Positions 25,363-35,700 of a DNA stretch of 64,000 nucleotides are shown piece by piece (position 1 is the first letter of the stretch; every line of letters starts with the position of its first letter). Below the pieces are notes generated by a model, which made no database searches, was not told where the DNA came from, and saw nothing but the letters and a program-made list of their open reading frames with translations. Location: NCBI GenBank assembly GCA_963722575.1, contig CAVRNR010000003.1:558001-622000 (forward strand), given 5' to 3'. This stretch comes from Fen-178 sp963722575. GTDB lineage: Bacteria > Acidobacteriota > Terriglobia > Bryobacterales > Bryobacteraceae. The translations under genes were made by a program, and so were the position numbers.

Positions 25363-27474
25363 ATGGATTCTCCCCACGAGAGTTCGGACGATGGTGGGTC
25401 TTCGGCGGCGCGGGAAGCGCCTTACTTGTCGGTCGTTGTGGCGGCTCGGAACGACGACCATGGCGGCAACCTGCTGGGGCGTATGCAGGTCTTCGTGGAT
25501 GCCTGGATCAACCAGGCCAAGCGACACCATCTCTCCTCGGAACTGATCATCGTCGAATGGAATCCGCCGGCCGCGCGTGAACGGCTGGCGAAGGCGCTCC
25601 GCTGGCCAAGCGACACAGGCCCGTGCGAGGTGCGAATCATCGAAGTGCCACCCGAAGTACACGCCCGCTACCGGCAGACGGCGGCTCTGCCCTTGTACCA
25701 AATGATCGCCAAGAATGTCGGAATTCGCCGGGCGCGGGGCGAGTTCATCCTGGCAACCAATATCGACATCGTATTTTCCGACGAGCTGGTACAATTTCTG
25801 GCGTCGCAGCGGCTGGAAAGGGGCCGCATGTACAGAATCGACCGGCACGATGTCATGAGCGGCGTTCCGGTGGATGGCACGCTCGACGAGCAACTCGCGT
25901 ACTGCGGCAGTCACTTAATCCGGGTGTGTGCGCGCGAGGGCCTGTTCCGCTTGAGTGAGAACGGCTTGCGGCGGAACGAGGGGCAGGACATTGTCCGAGC
26001 GGAATCGGGCATCCAATTCGGCAGGGGTTGGTTCCCTGTGGAGCTGTATGATTTGCGAGAGCCATTTCGCTGGATAGAGAACGATGCCGAGGTCTGGCTC
26101 CGCGTGCCGGCAGCCGGGTCCGCGATCTTGCTGGATGTCGAACCCGGACCGGGTGTGGGTCCGCTCCCGCAGTCCTTGCAGGTGGTCGACGCGGACGGTT
26201 CGATGGTGGCGGAATGGAGGCTTTCGGGGCGAACCAAGCTGCAACTGTGGCTGCCGCCGGCTGCGGACAACAGCGTTCAATCATTCCGCCTGCACGTTCC
26301 GGACGGCGGCCGGCCGGTGATCCACGATCCGCGCATTCTCAATTTTCGGGTCTTCCGCTGCGACTGGGCCGAACAGATGCCAAGAGTTGCACCCGCGCCG
26401 TTCGCCCGGGTGGTCCGGGAGGCTCGCCCGACGCTTGCCCGTCTGGCGGCGAGCTTGGGGGTTCCGGCAATGCTGTTCAAAGGACCCGCCATTTTGCGGG
26501 CGGCCGTGCGCCTGCTGAGCGAGCGGGGGGACGATATCTTCGGACCAGGCGTTGAATTCTGGGGCAAAGGATGGCACTACCTGGAGCATGCGGGCGCCGA
26601 AAGATTTCGTTGGGTATCCCAGGATGCGGAACTCGTAGTGCGGACCTCCGGCGAGAGGCGCAACCTGGCCTTGCTGGTGGATCCGGGACCCGGCGTAGGC
26701 TACCGGCCCTTCCACCTTCTGATCTCGCTGGCCGACGGCGAAGTGGTGGCGCGCGCGCGTGTGAACGGACTGACCTACGTAAAAGTCCCCATTCCAGCAT
26801 GGCGCGGAAGAGTCACCGCTCTCTACCTGACCACGAAGGAAGGGGGATTGCCCGTCGCGGGAGAGCCGCGCATCCTCAACTTTAGAGTTTTCGGGTGCGG
26901 ATGCGCCGCCGGAAAGGCCGCGAGTATGTCCGCGGAGCCGGAGCACGTTGTACCGTGGACCGCGGTAACCGTGGAATCGCGACCGGCGGAGACCGATTGG
27001 GCGTCCGAGCTGAAGGAATACCGGCGGGTGATTGCCGACATGGGCAAGCCCGTATCCGTGCACACATACGCTTGCGGCGACTTTACCATGATGGCTCGCG
27101 AGCATTGGTCCGACGTTCGAGGCTACACGGAGCTAGACCAGTTCTACTCGATGCATCTCGATTCCATGCTGTGCTATGCCGCGCACCATGCCGGGGCGCC
27201 GGAGCAACTCCTGCCGGAGCCGATGCGCATCTACCACATCGAGCATGGCGCCGGGTCTGGGTGGACACCCGAAGGAGAAGGCAAACTCTTTGGCCGCATG
27301 TCGCAAGACGGCATTCACGTTGTCTCTTATCAAGACTTGGTGGCGTTGATCGTGCAGATGCGTAGCCTTCACGCTCCAGTGATCTTCAATATGGATGACT
27401 GGGGACTGGCCGCGCTTACTTTTCCGGAAACCGCGCCGGCGAGAACCGCGTGCGGCTCGGAGACTGGCCGTTGA
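25363..27474 (+). CDS. Interrupted GT-A glycosyltransferase with two inserted beta-sandwich-like modules
   Basis: 703 residues, no signal or membrane segment. Residues 20-200 are the nucleotide-sugar half of a GT-A fold: YLSVVVAARNDDHGGN, LIIVEWNPP, MIAKNVGIRRARGEFILATN then I-D-I (DxD-like site at 133-135). Residues 216-333 and 396-512 are two related ~118-residue modules (GxGW.P.E..., FRW...AEV, LLDVEPGPGVG, GG.P...DPRILNFRVF). Residues 566-690 look like the missing acceptor half: YACGDFTMMAREHWSDVRGY, AHHAGAPEQLLPEPMRIYH, then IEHGAGSGWTPEGE. So one catalytic domain appears to be split by ~365 residues. Paralogues: 27488 and 38629. Cytoplasmic, likely glycan assembly. Confidence 0.78.
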   Translation: MDSPHESSDDGGSSAAREAPYLSVVVAARNDDHGGNLLGRMQVFVDAWINQAKRHHLSSELIIVEWNPPAARERLAKALRWPSDTGPCEVRIIEVPPEVHARYRQTAALPLYQMIAKNVGIRRARGEFILATNIDIVFSDELVQFLASQRLERGRMYRIDRHDVMSGVPVDGTLDEQLAYCGSHLIRVCAREGLFRLSENGLRRNEGQDIVRAESGIQFGRGWFPVELYDLREPFRWIENDAEVWLRVPAAGSAILLDVEPGPGVGPLPQSLQVVDADGSMVAEWRLSGRTKLQLWLPPAADNSVQSFRLHVPDGGRPVIHDPRILNFRVFRCDWAEQMPRVAPAPFARVVREARPTLARLAASLGVPAMLFKGPAILRAAVRLLSERGDDIFGPGVEFWGKGWHYLEHAGAERFRWVSQDAELVVRTSGERRNLALLVDPGPGVGYRPFHLLISLADGEVVARARVNGLTYVKVPIPAWRGRVTALYLTTKEGGLPVAGEPRILNFRVFGCGCAAGKAASMSAEPEHVVPWTAVTVESRPAETDWASELKEYRRVIADMGKPVSVHTYACGDFTMMAREHWSDVRGYTELDQFYSMHLDSMLCYAAHHAGAPEQLLPEPMRIYHIEHGAGSGWTPEGEGKLFGRMSQDGIHVVSYQDLVALIVQMRSLHAPVIFNMDDWGLAALTFPETAPARTACGSETGR

Positions 27475-27487
27475 AGGAATCCGAATT

Positions 27488-29272
27488 ATGTCAACATGCC
27501 CGGAAAGCTCCGCGCCTTATATCTCGGTAGTGGTTGCCGCCAGAAACGACAATCATGGCGGGAACATGATCGGGCGGATGCAGGCCTTTGTCGATTCCTG
27601 GATCATCCAGGCGAGCCGGTACGACCTTTCATCCGAGATCGTCGTGGTGGAGTGGAACCCTCCGGCGGACCGCCCCAGGCTGATGGACGAACTCCGGTGG
27701 CCGGAAGACATGGGCCCCTGCGAGGTTCGGTTCATCGAGGTGCCCCGCGAAGCTCACGACCGCCTGCCGCAGGCAAACGTTATCCCGTTGCACCAGATGA
27801 TCGCCAAGAACGCCGGTATTCGCCGCGCACGCGGCCAATTCGTGCTCGCCACGAACCTCGACATCATATTCTCGGCCGAACTGATGCGGTTTCTGGGAGA
27901 GCGCCGTCTGGAGCGCCGGAAGATGTACCGGATGGATCGGACCGACGTCGCCAGTTATCTTCCCGCCGGCGCAACGGTGGATGAACTGCTCGCTTTCTGC
28001 GAAAGTCACATGCTTCGGATCTTTGCCCGCGAGGGAGTCATGAATCTATCGGGGAATGGCCGGCGAGTTATCGAGGACGAAGACATAGTCGGGCCGGCGG
28101 AGGGTATTTGGCTGGGAACCGGCTGGAACGCAATCGAGCAGTCGGAGCATCGGCCGTACCGCTGGATGGAGCCCGAGGCGGAGATCGTGTTTGAGCGGCC
28201 GCCCGAAGCCGCACCCCGGCTGCTGATCGACGCGGAGGTGGGCCCCAGTGCCGGGGGCTACCCGCTGGTGGTCGAGGTAGTTTCCCCGGCGGGCCATGTT
28301 TTGACGTCCGCGAAGGTCGACGGAACGTGCAAACTGCGGCTGCGTATTCCGGATCACCTGTCCTCCGGCACGCTTCGTCTACGGCTTCAGGGCCGCAAAC
28401 TTCCGCTCGCTCGAACTCCGCGCTTTTTGATGCTCCGCGTTTTCGGACTGAAATGGGAAGTCCCGCCCAAGTGGCTGGCGGGGTTATCGCTCGCACGGGG
28501 AACTCAGTCCGTGCGGGAAACCACTGTCCTGGAACGTTCTGCCGATCCGCGCACGGTTCAGCTTGCGATCCGGCCGGGACCAGACTCCAGTCTGGAGACT
28601 CTCGATGTCAAACTGACCGATCCGGCGGGGAATGTCGTGTTTCGGGCGGGGGACCGCCTCCCCGCGGCGTCCGGGCATCAGGGCGAGGCTGAGTACCTTC
28701 TCTCGCTCGACCTGGGTTTCAAACTATCGGACAGCTCCGCGGACAGAAGCCAGCCTGAGTCATCCGATATCGCCTGGCTATTGGAAGTACTGGATACGGA
28801 AGCGCCTGTCGACTGGACCATTTATCCGCAAGCGCCCACCTCGGGAGCCTCCCGCATTGCGAATGCGGCATACCTGCACACAAGCGCGTGCGGCGACTTC
28901 ACCCTGCTTTCACGTGAGGATTGGTTCGCGCTTCGCGCGTACCCCGAATTCCCGATCTGGCCCATGAACATCGACCTGCTGTTCTGTTACGCAGCTCACC
29001 ACGGTGGAATCGGCGAAGCGGTACTGCGCGAACCGATGCGCGTCTACCACACGGAACACCTTTCGGCCGCCGGCTGGACTCCGGAAGGCGAGGAAGCGCG
29101 CGCTGCCCGCATCGAAGCCAAGGGTGTCACGGAAATCCAATTCGCCACCGCGACGGAATGGATCGATCGCATGCGCCGGTTCAATGCGCCGATGATCTTC
29201 ACTTTGAATGACTGGGGCCTGGCCGCCCAGACGCTTCCGGAAAGGACGGTTCAGGCGAAGGCTCGACAGTGA
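27488..29272 (+). CDS. Interrupted GT-A glycosyltransferase, shorter paralogue
   Basis: 594 residues. ATG at 27488 has AAGGA 9 bases upstream and follows the previous stop by 13 bases. The GT-A N-half is at 11-190 (YISVVVAARNDNHGGN; LATNLDIIF, DxD-like). One clear inserted module spans 206-323 (GTGWNAIE, YRWMEPEAEIVF, RFLMLRVFG.KW), and a second, degenerate one about 340-445 (QLAIRPGPDSSLETLDVKL). The C-half occupies 462-585: SACGDFTLLSREDWFALRAY, MNIDLLFCYAAHHGGIGE, EPMRVYHTEH, GWTPEGE. Here the acceptor motif reads LSAAGW instead of GAGSGW. Coupled by a GTGATG overlap to the GT-C gene downstream. Donor unknown. Confidence 0.78.
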   Translation: MSTCPESSAPYISVVVAARNDNHGGNMIGRMQAFVDSWIIQASRYDLSSEIVVVEWNPPADRPRLMDELRWPEDMGPCEVRFIEVPREAHDRLPQANVIPLHQMIAKNAGIRRARGQFVLATNLDIIFSAELMRFLGERRLERRKMYRMDRTDVASYLPAGATVDELLAFCESHMLRIFAREGVMNLSGNGRRVIEDEDIVGPAEGIWLGTGWNAIEQSEHRPYRWMEPEAEIVFERPPEAAPRLLIDAEVGPSAGGYPLVVEVVSPAGHVLTSAKVDGTCKLRLRIPDHLSSGTLRLRLQGRKLPLARTPRFLMLRVFGLKWEVPPKWLAGLSLARGTQSVRETTVLERSADPRTVQLAIRPGPDSSLETLDVKLTDPAGNVVFRAGDRLPAASGHQGEAEYLLSLDLGFKLSDSSADRSQPESSDIAWLLEVLDTEAPVDWTIYPQAPTSGASRIANAAYLHTSACGDFTLLSREDWFALRAYPEFPIWPMNIDLLFCYAAHHGGIGEAVLREPMRVYHTEHLSAAGWTPEGEEARAARIEAKGVTEIQFATATEWIDRMRRFNAPMIFTLNDWGLAAQTLPERTVQAKARQ

Positions 29273-31509
29273 TGTCTCCGAAGTCCGCGACTCAGGCTAC
29301 CTCGCTTCGGAACGGCCTGTACGTGGCTGCCGTCCTTCTGCTTCCGTTGCTGGTCCTCTGGCACCGGGACAATGTGCTCTATTCGCCGCCGTTGCATAGC
29401 GATCCCTGGTTCTATTTGGGTTTTTTTAAGGACCTGGTGGACTTCAAGCGAGACCTGTTTCCTAGCTTCCACGGCGGGAGCCGGTACTCCTGGATACTGC
29501 CGGGTTACCTGGTTCACTCGCTTTTCTCCCCGGTCACCGCCAACTTCATCCTGCATCTGGCGGTTCACTCGATTGCCGTGCTGTCCCTGTTTTCGATTCT
29601 TCGGGCCACCGCCGGCGTGCGCGCCGCCTTCCTGACGGCAATGGTCTTTTCTCTCCACCCCTGGCTGTGGGCCGCAACCGGTTGGGATTATGTGGACGGG
29701 CCGGGCATCGCGTATTGCCTGCTGGCTCTGGCGTTGCTGACCCGGTCCGCGCGGCAGCCGGTCCGAAAGGGAAGTCTGTTCCTGGCGGGCATGGCGCTGG
29801 CCGGAATGCTGTATTCGAATCTCTCCTGGATTACGATTGCGCCGCTGCTGCCCCTTTACTACATCGCGATGGTCTGGGCTTGGCGCCGGACACCAATGAT
29901 CCGCTCACTGCTGGCGGTGTGTCTTTGGTCGGGCGCAGGATTCGGAATCGTAACGGCGGCCTTCTGCGGCGTCAACTACCTGCTGGATGGCAGTTTCTGG
30001 TTCTTACGCCCCGCGATCGAGACCGCGCGCGCTTATTCGGCGAATTGGCGCTGGCCCGCGAGCATATGGGAGAACGGGGGGTTGGGACCGTGGTTGTGGT
30101 TCGGCGCGGTGGCGGGAATTGCGGCTGTTCTTCTCCTTCCGTCCCGGCTGCGGAAGGGAGCGGCCAGGCATAACGCAGCCGGCTTGCTGTTCTCCGCACT
30201 ACTCTTTGTGACGGTAGCGTTCATGGCCTACCAGCAGTACCGGGGCATCGCGGTGCTTGGTTATTACTTTTACGCCAGCCATTTGCTTCCTTTCGTGTTT
30301 CTCGTGATTGGCACCTCATTCTGGCCGGCAGCCGAGGCCATGAGCCCCCGGGCGTTTGTACTGACGTGCTGCGCCACCGCCGTGGTTTTCGGAGCGATCT
30401 GGTATCACGCGGAGCAATGGCGGCTTCCCGCACGGGAAACCGCCTTGGCGGCCGCCGGCGTTTTAGCCATGGCCCTGGTGTTGCGCCGGCGCCAGATGGG
30501 GGTGTGGCTGGCCATGGCAGGTTTCGCGGTTCTCACGGCGGGGGTCGTCACCGAAGCGGTCAATCTGCATGGGACGCGCGCGCAATACGAACGCGTCATC
30601 CACGCCAGGGAGCGAATGGAAAGCGTTCGCCATGGCGGCGTGGTGTGGTTTTGGTTCAACGAGAGCGATCCCGACAGCCCCGACTACTTTGCGTTAAACA
30701 ATACCTATATGGCGGATTTTAGCCGGCTGGGGACCGCGTTCCCACAGTATGGGTGCGATGTGAAGCTCGAAAGCGGCGCCCTGGTGGTGGTTTCCTCACG
30801 CGACGGGCGGGCGCCGGAAACGGCCAGCGGCGTTCTTCGGGACTGCTGGCGCGCATATGGGATGAAGCCCGTAGTCAAGGAGGTCGACCGCTTTCAGCCT
30901 GGCGGCCGCCCCTACACCGTTGCCATGATCGCGGCCGAAGCCGATTCCACGCTCCGCCACTCCCTCCGCCCGGTCTTCGATTCCACCGGCAAGGCCTCCC
31001 TCCAGATAGTGGAGGACTCCGACGCGCCGGTCGCATTTCCGCCGGAACGCTGGTTCCCTTTGCAGCACCAGACCGATAATGGCGCCATGCGGATCACGTC
31101 CGGACGAATTGCGGTGCTCACGCCTCGGGGCCCGTACGCCTATGCGTTTGGCTATCCTCCGTTAGCCGCGCCTGTTACCGGGCGCTACCGCTTCGCGCTC
31201 CAATACAGCCACCGATCGGGACAGTTCAGTTTCGGGGCGCGTCCGGCCGACGACTCCCGATACCTGGCCGCCGATGCCGTAGGGCACCGCGAGGGCAACA
31301 TCCGCGAACTGTGCTTCTGGCTGGATCTGAAGCGCGGCGAGACGGTGCGCCTGCTGGTCGCGAACAATAACAATTTCGGCGTTGGCGCGGCCTCGTTCCT
31401 GATCGAGAAGCTCTCGGCAGTCGAAGTCGACCCGCCGCCCGGCCCCGCACTCAACGCCTCCACGCCGGTTCTTCAACCAGGATCTTCCGGCTCAACGCGC
31501 CGAAATTGA
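29272..31509 (+). CDS. GT-C-like polytopic glycosyltransferase with C-terminal beta-rich domain
   Basis: 745 residues. ATG at 29272 overlaps the previous stop (TGATG); a GTG one codon earlier is less likely. About 11-13 hydrophobic segments occupy residues 15-430. HSDPWFYLGFFKDLVDFKRD in the first loop carries the Asp expected of GT-C enzymes, and ATGWDYVDGPGIAYC resembles the matching motif at 23350. The last ~300 residues are periplasmic: a mixed region with SRLGTAFPQYGCDVKLESGA, then a beta-rich domain (RFALQYSHRSGQFSFGARPA, WLDLKRGETVRLLVANNNN). It runs 59 bases past the stop of the convergent GT-B gene. Likely transfers a lipid-phosphate sugar outside the membrane. Confidence 0.77.
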   Translation: MSPKSATQATSLRNGLYVAAVLLLPLLVLWHRDNVLYSPPLHSDPWFYLGFFKDLVDFKRDLFPSFHGGSRYSWILPGYLVHSLFSPVTANFILHLAVHSIAVLSLFSILRATAGVRAAFLTAMVFSLHPWLWAATGWDYVDGPGIAYCLLALALLTRSARQPVRKGSLFLAGMALAGMLYSNLSWITIAPLLPLYYIAMVWAWRRTPMIRSLLAVCLWSGAGFGIVTAAFCGVNYLLDGSFWFLRPAIETARAYSANWRWPASIWENGGLGPWLWFGAVAGIAAVLLLPSRLRKGAARHNAAGLLFSALLFVTVAFMAYQQYRGIAVLGYYFYASHLLPFVFLVIGTSFWPAAEAMSPRAFVLTCCATAVVFGAIWYHAEQWRLPARETALAAAGVLAMALVLRRRQMGVWLAMAGFAVLTAGVVTEAVNLHGTRAQYERVIHARERMESVRHGGVVWFWFNESDPDSPDYFALNNTYMADFSRLGTAFPQYGCDVKLESGALVVVSSRDGRAPETASGVLRDCWRAYGMKPVVKEVDRFQPGGRPYTVAMIAAEADSTLRHSLRPVFDSTGKASLQIVEDSDAPVAFPPERWFPLQHQTDNGAMRITSGRIAVLTPRGPYAYAFGYPPLAAPVTGRYRFALQYSHRSGQFSFGARPADDSRYLAADAVGHREGNIRELCFWLDLKRGETVRLLVANNNNFGVGAASFLIEKLSAVEVDPPPGPALNASTPVLQPGSSGSTRRN

Positions 31510-32761
31510 ATTCCGTGCATACGCGGTGCTGGATATAGCGCGACACATCGCGGCGCTTGCGCGGATTGCCCAAGAACTCATCCACCAGGGAGTTGAGGTG
31601 ATCGACGCTGCGGTACATCACCTGGTTGCCGATTTCGCCCATGCTCTGAAAAAAGTCGTCCTTGTAATCGAACAGCATCAGCCCGCCGCACGCAAAGCAG
31701 CCCATCACTTTGGGCGAAATGCCGGTGTTGTAACCCAGGTTGATGACATCCACAATCAGGTCGCTGTTCATGAACAGCAGCGGCAGTTCCGTAAAGTAAT
31801 CGAGGCACTTCCGGAAGCGGATGCGGTACTGGTCGCGGAGGGTCGAAACGCTTTTCGGCTCCATAAAATTGCCGAAGAATTCGTATTCGCGCCGGAGGCC
31901 GGTGAGCACGGAAAGGCGGACATCGGTGTTGCCGGCCACCTCGATTTCCTCGTGCATGAAATTCCAGAAGAAGGTGGAATTCGCATCCAGGCGGAGTTCT
32001 TTGCGCGCCGGCTTATCGAGCGCGTCGATCTCGGCCATGATGAGGTCCCAAAGGCACTCCGTGAGCCGGCTCTTCTTCGCGGCCAGCACCCGCGACTCGA
32101 TGCCGGCCAGGACCGGCTGACGGCGGAACGGCAAGTCCCGCGCGGCCTGCAGATAGACGTTACCGGCGAAGGACAGGCGCGTGTGAAACGCAGTGGGCGG
32201 AGCCGTGCGGTAGCTGTGCCGCACAAAATTCGGATACGCGGGCTGGAGGAAAAAGCGAACTTTGCCGCTCTTGATTACTCCCAGCTTGTCCAACGCGGCG
32301 ATATGCCCGCGGTCGGGCGAATAGTGCAGATAGAGCGAATGATTGAGGGCTTTCCGGAGCCGGCGGATGGAACCACCCATGGCCTCCGCCGGGGTATTGG
32401 GCCAGTGATTCAGAATCTGCCGGGGGAGTTGCAGAAGCCCATGGTCCCACAACATCAGCGTGGGAATCTCGAGAATGTCCTTAAACACGTTCCGGCCCTT
32501 GGTGGCGCAGATGAGGGCGTAGAGAGCGTTGGGCAGCGAAATGGCCACATCGGGGCGAAAGGTCTTCAGCGCCTCGATGGCATCGTGAATGTAGACATCG
32601 TTGCCGCTGGTGAAGCCGGCAACGTCCAGATCGAACACCGCCGCACCCAGCGTGCGCAGCTCTTCGGCCATTTCGACGGCGAAGTTATAATCGACGCCGC
32701 CGAACCACCCGTGCGGGGGTAGCGTGGCGACGATTCGCAAACCTGCCAGGGGAGCGGTCAT
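31451..32761 (-). CDS. GT-B-type glycosyltransferase (CgeB-like)
   Basis: 436 residues. The N-terminal half holds a glycine-rich acceptor-side motif (LPPHGWFGGVDYNFAVEMAEELRTLG). The C-terminal part has NLGYNTGISPKVMGCFACGGLMLFDYKDDF, the nucleotide-binding signature of CgeB/Glyco_trans_1_2-type enzymes, followed by VDEFLGNPRKRRDVSRYIQHRV. No membrane segment. ATG at 32761 overlaps the upstream gene's stop (ATGA), so it is the last gene of the minus-strand operon 41864 to 31451. It ends convergently inside the tail of the plus-strand GT-C gene by 59 bases. Confidence 0.8.
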   Translation of the reverse strand: MTAPLAGLRIVATLPPHGWFGGVDYNFAVEMAEELRTLGAAVFDLDVAGFTSGNDVYIHDAIEALKTFRPDVAISLPNALYALICATKGRNVFKDILEIPTLMLWDHGLLQLPRQILNHWPNTPAEAMGGSIRRLRKALNHSLYLHYSPDRGHIAALDKLGVIKSGKVRFFLQPAYPNFVRHSYRTAPPTAFHTRLSFAGNVYLQAARDLPFRRQPVLAGIESRVLAAKKSRLTECLWDLIMAEIDALDKPARKELRLDANSTFFWNFMHEEIEVAGNTDVRLSVLTGLRREYEFFGNFMEPKSVSTLRDQYRIRFRKCLDYFTELPLLFMNSDLIVDVINLGYNTGISPKVMGCFACGGLMLFDYKDDFFQSMGEIGNQVMYRSVDHLNSLVDEFLGNPRKRRDVSRYIQHRVCTEFNFGALSRKILVEEPAWRR

Positions 32762-35700
32762 CGGAGATACCTCTTGATGAGGATGCGGGCGACGTGAACG
32801 GCAAACTGCGGCAATCCGAGAATCCGCCGGATCATGCCGCGGTGCGGCCGTTTCTCGAATTCCGGGATGGCGATGTCGCCTCGGCCAATCACGACATGGG
32901 CCAGGCGGAATCCCAGCGGCCGGTCGTCGGAATTCCAGCCGAACGAGGCCGGCGAGTGCGGTGCGGGAGTTTCAAAAATCAATGTAAGTTCCGGGCCGGC
33001 GGCGAATACTTCCGGCGGCAGGTTGATGGAGCGGATGTGCACTTTCCGGCCGTCCAGCGTCCACTCGGCCACCACGCGGCCGTTGGCCTTCACCACTACG
33101 GGGAGTTTCGGGGCGCGGCCGGAGACCATGCAATCCGAAATGACGAAGGAAGCGGGCGTCGCCCCACCGGGCGGCTCCTCGAAGAGCACTTTCAGGGCGG
33201 CCTCGGTTCCCACCGTCCAGGAGCCGTGACGGTCGGGCAGAGCCCATTCGACTCCCAGGAGATCCCCGACAAAGCCGATGGAATTTCCTCCGTCGGTAAA
33301 ATCGATGACGTCGCCCAACCGGTATTTCGAGGGGTCGGCGGGGACGAGCCGAAGCTGATTCAAGCGAAGACCGAGGGGCCTGCTATCCCAAGTCGACCAA
33401 CCCAATTCGACGGGCGAACGCGGGCTCTTGACGTGGAACGAAACGATCAGAGGCTCCCGAGCGCGCCAGGCGCCGGCGGGCAGGAGAACGCGGTGCTCGC
33501 CAGTGTCGCGAGTGGGGCCGAGCATCCAGTTGGCCACCTGGCGTCCGTTGACGGCGACCAGAACGTCCAGATTCGGATTCTCCCGGTTGACGGCAACATC
33601 GTTTACCGCAAAGGTGGCGGCGACCGGAGAATCGACAGGTTCGGCGGGCAAGAGTGTCAAGGTTGCTTGGGGGCCCAAAGTCCAGACTCCGAAACTGTCG
33701 GGAGGTCCCCAGCACTCGTCGGTATGATCGGAGCCCCCACCGTTTTCCGTAAAATCCAGCGTCTTCCCCAGGGAGTAACGCAAGCGGTCTTTGGAGGCGA
33801 ATTCAACGCGCTGGATCTCGATGCCCAACTCACGCGGATCATCGCCGACGATCCGCTCGCCCCGGGCCTCGGCTGCCCGCCGCGTGGATTGCGGGTTCTC
33901 CACATGAAACTCGAGCCGGCAAACTGTCTTATCGGCCATCAAACGGGCCGGCACGACGGCTTTGCAGACGGTAATGTCATGTCGCGAAAAGAGCGTCCAG
34001 CGGGTGAGCGGCTCGCCATCGAGCAGAACCTCGACACGTATCGGGTCACCCTCCGGACCGATGAAGACCTCACGGACACGCACGAAGGCGAGCAGATCCT
34101 CTTCACAAGAAGGCGGCGGCGCGAACAGGAGCGCGGCGCGGTAGCCGTCGGTCCAGGTTCCGGCAGAATCCATGGCGCCCCAATGGCCATCTTTGTAGGG
34201 GGAAGATCGTCCCTCGGAAGTGAAGTCGATGGTGTCACCGGCGGCAATGGGAGGAACAGAATGGTCCTCGGTGTCATACCCGAAGAACGAACGCATGGCA
34301 TCTTCGGTGTTCTTCCAGTTGTGCGAGCGGTAGAGACGCTCGTCGCCGGCTCGCGGTCGGCCTTTTCGAACGTGGGTGGCGAAAGGGGTATCGGAAGCCA
34401 GCAGGAACTGGTCGGTAAAGCGCCGGAAGGTGTGGTGATTGGCGTTGATGACGATAAATTCCGGAAGGTCACCGCGGAGCGCGTCGCCCCGGTCGACGCA
34501 TCTCACCAGGAAGCGGGCCACCGCGCCCAGGCTGTAGCGGAGATCTCTCGGCCAGTCGGTCACCCTCTCGACCTTGCCCAAGTTCAGGCCGGTCTGGTCG
34601 AGGCCGAAATCGAAAAGGGGCACGTCGAAGTTCGTCAATAGGAACTCCTCCAGGGAACAGCCCTCCGGCAGATTCGCGGACGTTATGGCTTTGGCCATTG
34701 CCGGGGCGGGACCCGCCGAGAGCAAATCGGCCACGTAGTGGAGCGGTTTGGTGAATCCCAACTCGGCGAGGCACCGTGCCAACAGCGCCAGCATGCGCGG
34801 GTTATTGCCGGCATAGACAAAGCGGGCGTCCCGCGGGCAGACCGTGAAATTGCCGGCGAGTTGGGTCAGCACGTGCCGTTCGTTGTAGGAAACGAAATTC
34901 CGCACCTCGTTGCTGTCGGCGACAGTATCTTCCCGCTGCGGCTCGCCCAAGGTCCGTTCCAGGGCGCCGATGAAACGCGCCGCCGGACTGTCCGCGAAAT
35001 CTATTTCTTCGATGGGCTCATCCGGCGCACCCCAGGTATCCGCTTGATGCCGGGCGACCGGGTCCGTGACGCCAAACACGTATTGCTGAAGGTCGTTCTC
35101 CATCTTCCGGCCCACCCAATGGATCGGCGTGGCGACGCGGGTGTGATCGCAGTGGTAACCCTTCAGGCGGTGCGCCAGGCTTTCGGTGCGGTTGCCGAAG
35201 TAGAGGTGCAGCCGTTTGCACACGTTGGAGTCGTGGTGCCAGCCGTGGATCATGCGTTCCTCGAACCCATGGATGTCCCACATGGCCTGTCGCGGCGCGA
35301 GCTGAAAATCGCCCGGCTGATCGAACCGGTTGGCGGGGAGCGCCAGCGTAATCTCATCCACGTGCAGCGCGGGCCCGAGGTGCCTGCAAGTTCGCAGGAT
35401 GGCTGCCGGATCGCTTCTAGGAAAGGACTCCCACAATGGCTCGGGGAGTTCGAATCGGGGCAGAATATAGAGTCCGTCGGGGAGGTCCCAAACGGCTGCG
35501 GTCAGATCGGAAATCCCCTCGCGCGGAAGAAAAATCATGTCCGTGTTGGTGAACAGGAGCCAGCGATTTCGCGGATTCGACCGCCGGATCGCGATGTTCC
35601 GGGATTGCGGATCGAGGGCGGACAAGTGACTCTGCTTGACGATGGGAATCTGACGCGGCCGGGCGCGAAGCACGCGCAGCCGCGATTTGGCCGCCGGCGT

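Noticed and set aside
32794..34641. 615-codon plus-strand frame opposite the glycosyltransferase (and a similar one at 35984)
   Set aside because: Antisense shadow of a conserved gene; the twin frame exists only because the sense genes are duplicates.
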